A stretch of 8,741 bases of DNA, taken from NCBI GenBank assembly GCA_005883445.1, contig VAZL01000357.1:1-8741 (forward strand), in the 5' to 3' direction. This stretch comes from Alphaproteobacteria bacterium (GTDB taxonomy: Bacteria > Pseudomonadota > Alphaproteobacteria > Rhizobiales > Xanthobacteraceae). Shown piece after piece: positions 6,387 to 8,741 of this stretch. Numbering within the stretch: position 1 is the first letter of the stretch; each line of letters begins with the position of its first letter. Position numbers and translations under genes: made by a program. The notes beneath the pieces are model-generated. The model made no database searches. It saw only the letters and a list, made by a program, of their open reading frames with translations, and was not told the origin of the DNA.

Positions 6387-6406
6387 AATCGTCTAAGTAG
6401 ACGATT
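6387..6406. repeat. 20-bp inverted repeat (8-bp arms, 4-bp spacer)
   Basis: The arms AATCGTCT (6387-6394) and AGACGATT (6399-6406) are perfect reverse complements separated by AAGT. The element sits in the 223-bp gap between the lipoprotein stop and the coiled-coil gene start, both on the minus strand. The surrounding 60 bp are more AT-rich than the rest of the window, as expected near a promoter. It could be an operator for the coiled-coil gene. As RNA it would form a hairpin, but no T-run follows directly on either strand beyond TTT at 6405-6407. Confidence 0.45.
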
Positions 6407-6448
6407 TGTATGTAGTTACAGTTGAACAAATAACAAGGCGTCTCGATG

Positions 6449-6476
6449 GATCGCGATTCCGCTTCGCCTCGCGATC
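6449..6476 (-). terminator. Inverted repeat just after the lipoprotein gene, possible terminator
   Basis: GATCGCG (6449-6455) and CGCGATC (6470-6476) are perfect 7-bp arms around a 14-nt loop. On the minus strand the element begins about 10 nt after the lipoprotein stop, the usual place for a transcription end. No T-run follows immediately, so an intrinsic terminator is only a possibility. It may instead be a 3' stem protecting the transcript. Confidence 0.3.
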
Positions 6477-6486
6477 GGACTCAAGC

Positions 6487-6771
6487 TTATTCTTCGCTGG
6501 GGCTTTGACCCTCGGTTTTCTTCGCTTCCTGTGGTTCTGCCGCGGGTGTGGCACGTGGTTCCGCCGCGGGTGTGGTGCGTGGGTCCACTGCAGGTGTGCC
6601 GCGCTGTTCCGCGGCGAGAGAAGCGCGGCCTCGCGACTGGTTCTTGGGTGCCGCGTACTGCGTGGCGTCACGCCGCGGCGGCGCGTTCGCCCAATCGGGT
6701 TCAAGCCTGCTGCTGCCCGAACAACCGGCGAGCAGCGCACTCAAAATCCATACGACAAGAATGCGCAGCAT
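6487..6771 (-). CDS. Small lipoprotein with Pro/Ala-rich tandem repeats
   Basis: This 94-residue protein has a type II (lipoprotein) signal peptide: MLRILVVWILSA, then the lipobox L-L-A-G-C with the lipidated cysteine at C17. Ser at +2 argues for outer-membrane sorting by the Lol rule, though that rule is best established in enterobacteria. The mature part is hydrophilic and probably disordered. It contains three 8-residue repeats at residues 57-80 (RGTPAVDP, RTTPAAEP, RATPAAEP) and a Lys/Glu-rich tail. No catalytic domain is present. The role may be envelope spacing or anchoring, which is inference. The ATG at 6771 is preceded by a GGGGGAA-like ribosome binding site. It follows the 69-residue gene after 27 bp on the same strand, so the two are probably co-transcribed. 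The opposite strand has longer open frames here, but they are Arg/Ser-rich and lack domain features. Confidence 0.8.
   Translation of the reverse strand: MLRILVVWILSALLAGCSGSSRLEPDWANAPPRRDATQYAAPKNQSRGRASLAAEQRGTPAVDPRTTPAAEPRATPAAEPQEAKKTEGQSPSEE
6532..6603 (-). repeat. Three tandem 24-bp repeats inside the lipoprotein gene
   Basis: Three consecutive 24-bp units encode R-x-T-P-A-(A/V)-(E/D)-P on the minus strand. The two units nearest the 3' end are almost identical; the third has diverged. A multiple of 3 keeps the frame when copies are gained or lost, so copy number may vary between strains. Confidence 0.75.
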
Positions 6772-6798
6772 GACGGCGGTTCCCCCGAGGATGCCGCT

Positions 6799-7008
6799 CT
6801 ACCGCTGCTCAAGCGCGAGCGGTCGCATGAAATCGAGCAAAGCCAAGTCACTCAGGCGCGCCACCTCATGCTCTCCGCGATCCATGTGTCGAAGGATGAG
6901 CAACGCCAGCCTCCTCCTCGCCCCCTCATACTCTTTCAGATCAGGAGGGAACGCGTGGCACACAGTATCGAATGCGGCGCCCATTATTTTCAGGGCTTCG
7001 GGATCCAA
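6799..7008 (-). CDS. Small protein of unknown function
   Basis: From a TTG at 7008 this would be a 69-residue soluble protein, mostly helical, with no signal peptide. The core is LDPEALKIMGAAFD at the N-terminus, then a charged helix (residues about 25-41, EYEGARRRLALLILR) and a C-terminal LSDLALLDFM segment. This resembles short conserved hypotheticals of Hyphomicrobiales, but I cannot name a family or a function. The start is uncertain. TTG at 7008 has no clear Shine-Dalgarno, and the frame stays open 17 codons upstream without any ATG, GTG or TTG. The first ATG (6984) would remove the conserved-looking LDPEALKI. It lies 27 bp upstream of the lipoprotein gene and is probably its operon partner. 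It is divergent from the TauE-like gene. Confidence 0.65.
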   Translation of the reverse strand: MDPEALKIMGAAFDTVCHAFPPDLKEYEGARRRLALLILRHMDRGEHEVARLSDLALLDFMRPLALEQR

Positions 7009-7177
7009 GCGAGGCTTGCGGGCGGGACGAAAAAAGCGCCGCTCTCGTTCCCCTACATTTCAGGACGTTTGTGAAGATTGTAAGTCCGGCCGCGCGAGAA
7101 TCCCAACCCCGGAACCGAGTTCCCGAGATGGAACCGCCGAGTTGACTGCCTCACACAAGCCACACATACCACCGCTC

Positions 7178-7921
7178 ATGACTACTATCGTCCTCATCGC
7201 CGCCGCGTTCCTCGGCGGAGCCCTGAACTCGCTCGCCGGCGGTGGAACGTTGGTGACATTTCCGGCGCTCCTGTTTGCCGGCCTCAATCCCATCGATGCG
7301 AATGCATCGAGCGTGGTCGCACTGTTTTCTGGAACGTTTGCGGGCGCATGGGCGTATCGCCGCAATATCCTCGCGGTCGCCGAATTCAGCGTCCTAGGCT
7401 TGTTCGTTTTGAGCCTCGTCGGCGGGCTGATCGGGGCACTTCTGCTGTTGTGGACCCCGACCGCTATCTTCGCGAGTCTCGTACCATGGCTGATTCTGTT
7501 CGCAACGATCGTATTTGCCGTCGGCAATTTCGCTCCGGCCGATGCGATCCGACGTATCCAGCTTGGCCCGCGCAGCGCCTTGGCATCGCTGTTCATCATC
7601 GCGATCTATGGCGGCTACTTCGGCGGGGGCATCGGTTTTTTGATGCTGGCTGCTTTTACCCTATTCGGCATGCGGGACATCAACGCGATGAACGGCCTCA
7701 AGATGGCGCTGGTGGGTATCATGACGATCACCGCGATCGTCACGTTCGTTGTGGCAAACGTGGTGCGCTGGCCGGAGGCCCTACCGATGCTCGCAGGCTC
7801 GGCGGTCGGCTCCTACATGGCCGCGCACTGGGCGCAGCGACTCGATCAACGGTTGATCAAGGGCTTCGTTGTCGTACTCGGAGCCGCCCTGACCGTTTAT
7901 TTTTCCTGGCGTGGTGTCTAA
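7178..7921 (+). CDS. TauE/SafE-family sulfite exporter-type membrane protein
   Basis: This 247-residue inner-membrane protein belongs to the TauE/SafE (DUF81) family. Studied members are implicated in export or uptake of sulfite, sulfoacetate or other small organic anions. The first half starts with GGALNSLAGGGTLVTFPALL (residues 13-32), the family signature. The second half carries a repeat-like YGGYFGGGIGFLMLAAF (144-160) with the same Gly-rich character, consistent with the duplicated architecture. Seven or eight hydrophobic segments are visible, at about 1-12, 24-35, 46-58, 70-91, 96-117, 136-162, 175-195, 202-214 and 228-243, some probably re-entrant. I chose the ATG at 7178 because the protein then begins directly in the first helix. 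The frame is open upstream, but that part is Arg/Ser-rich and antisense to the lipoprotein operon. The ribosome binding site is weak. Substrate unknown. Confidence 0.9.
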   Translation: MTTIVLIAAAFLGGALNSLAGGGTLVTFPALLFAGLNPIDANASSVVALFSGTFAGAWAYRRNILAVAEFSVLGLFVLSLVGGLIGALLLLWTPTAIFASLVPWLILFATIVFAVGNFAPADAIRRIQLGPRSALASLFIIAIYGGYFGGGIGFLMLAAFTLFGMRDINAMNGLKMALVGIMTITAIVTFVVANVVRWPEALPMLAGSAVGSYMAAHWAQRLDQRLIKGFVVVLGAALTVYFSWRGV

Positions 7922-8083
7922 GCGAGGTGCGTCGTCACGTGTGGCCGTGTGTTGGCAAATCCCGCGGCAGATATTGTGGGTGCCAAGTCCATCCGTCCGC
8001 CCACATGTGCGAGCGGGATCCCCCGTCCCGGACATGCCGAGTCAAAGGACGAGGCCGTTGCTCTTGATGCATGGACAGCCCCC

Positions 8084-8741
8084 TCACGCCGCCGCCGTGA
8101 CGGAAAATCTCTTGGCGAGCGCGGTCGTGCGCAGCACCGCGGCCAATGCGGCGATTTCGTCGTTGCTGAGCGAGGCATAGGGCGGATACGGATCGCCGAC
8201 GGGCACGCCGATCAAGTTCATCGCCGCCTTCATGACGGGGGCGAGCCCGCGGTGCATCCATTTCGACGGGAACAGCGCGAACTGCTGCTGCAATGCGGCG
8301 GCGCGTTCATGGTCCTTGGCCACGAAGGCATCGATGATATGCCGCGCGATCTCGCACGCCGGCGGCGGCATGGTCGCACCGGAGCCGCCCAGCTCGAGCG
8401 TGGCGAGCAGCATTTGCATGGTCGTGCAATAGCGGGCATGGCCGGCGCGGTCGATCTCGACGATCAGGCGTGACACGCGCGCGAGATCCCGGGAGCTCTC
8501 CTTGATGAGCTCAACGCTCGGCAATTTCGCCAGCGCGATCGTGTCCGCAATGGAGACGTCAGCGCCCGGCCCGGGATTGAGATAGAGCGTGATCGGAAGC
8601 TTGCTTTCGCGCCCAATCGCCTCGAAATACGCGATCAGGTCGGCGGGCGCGGGCGGACCGGCAAATGGACGCAGCGGCGCCAGCAATTGCACCGCCGCTG
8701 CGCCCAGACTTTCCGCAAAGTGCGCCAGCTCGATCGCGGTC
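8084..8741 (-). CDS. Dihydrodipicolinate synthase (DapA)-family lyase/aldolase, C-terminal part
   Basis: The window holds about 218 C-terminal codons. The N-terminus, roughly 80 residues for a family length near 300, lies beyond the right edge. The family uses a Schiff-base lysine in a TIM barrel to cleave or form C-C bonds next to a keto acid. Visible signatures are LAPLRPF after the strand at the right edge, then LYLNPG with the tyrosine equivalent to DapA Tyr133 (codon 8582-8584), then ELIKESSRD, where the lysine (codon 8501-8503) is the expected Schiff-base residue. The C-terminal helical region ends in LRTTALAKRFSV. A GTG at 8692 is inside the domain and is not the true start. Divergence from DapA, including KESSRD in place of KEATGD-like sequence, suggests a catabolic member (keto-deoxy sugar acid or hydroxy-keto acid aldolase, or N-acetylneuraminate lyase-like) rather than lysine biosynthesis. 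It is convergent with the TauE-like gene across 162 bp. Confidence 0.88.
   Translation of the reverse strand, partial: TAIELAHFAESLGAAAVQLLAPLRPFAGPPAPADLIAYFEAIGRESKLPITLYLNPGPGADVSIADTIALAKLPSVELIKESSRDLARVSRLIVEIDRAGHARYCTTMQMLLATLELGGSGATMPPPACEIARHIIDAFVAKDHERAAALQQQFALFPSKWMHRGLAPVMKAAMNLIGVPVGDPYPPYASLSNDEIAALAAVLRTTALAKRFSVTAAA

Noticed and set aside
6406..7074. Plus-strand open frame of 222 codons opposite the lipoprotein and small gene
   Set aside because: The opposite strand has a perfect lipobox and a ribosome binding site. This frame is Arg/Cys-rich and carries no domain.
6548..7177. A 210-codon N-terminal extension of the TauE-like protein
   Set aside because: The extension is Arg/Ser/Pro-rich and antisense to other genes. 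The family begins directly with the first membrane helix at the ATG at 7178.
8014..8030. CGGGA/TCCCG hairpin between the convergent TauE-like and DapA-family genes
   Set aside because: It has only a 5-bp stem and no T-run on either strand, and it is over 50 bp from the DapA-family stop. It is too weak to call a terminator.

Overview
The window is high-GC DNA with short intergenic gaps. Its gene families point to an alphaproteobacterium, most likely Hyphomicrobiales (Bradyrhizobium, Rhodopseudomonas or Xanthobacteraceae-like). The reasons are the TctC/Bug solute-binding proteins, the small coiled-coil and lipoprotein genes, and the strong G/C bias at third codon positions. The genus assignment is inference, because there is no rRNA or other marker here. 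I see no tRNA, rRNA, CRISPR array, transposase, integrase or phage gene.

Layout from left to right. (1) 1-194, minus strand: the 5' end of a gene for a secreted protein of unknown function, cut by the window edge. (2) 394-909: a YqhA/UPF0114 membrane protein, divergent from (1). (3) 1023-1930: a Bug-type periplasmic binding protein gene broken by an internal deletion and frameshift, preceded by a 31-bp nested inverted repeat. (4) 1963-2409, minus strand: an OsmC-family protein, convergent with the pseudogene. (5) 2562-6022: three tightly packed plus-strand genes, namely a D-threonine aldolase/D-serine dehydratase-type PLP enzyme, an intact Bug binding protein and a cytosolic-looking M28 metallopeptidase that overlaps it by 4 nt. 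(6) 6051-7008, minus strand: three small genes, a coiled-coil protein, a lipoprotein with an 8-residue tandem repeat, and a small unknown protein. (7) 7178-7921: a TauE/SafE-type membrane transporter. (8) 8084-8741, minus strand: the C-terminal part of a DapA/dihydrodipicolinate synthase-family lyase or aldolase, cut by the right edge.

The most coherent unit is 2562-6022, which looks like one operon. A binding protein would capture a small carboxylate or amino-acid-like compound, a metallopeptidase would release amino acids or cleave an amide, and a PLP- and metal-dependent enzyme would split or dehydrate a D-3-hydroxy amino acid. No TctA/TctB permease genes are in the window, so the import partner is unknown. 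This is the best candidate here for an uncharacterised pathway, although each part belongs to a known family.

The other noteworthy points are the decayed Bug gene with a TGATG junction, several clean dyad-symmetric elements between genes, and a hairpin that would cover the ribosome binding site of a TTG-started small gene. Most of the window is ordinary accessory metabolism.
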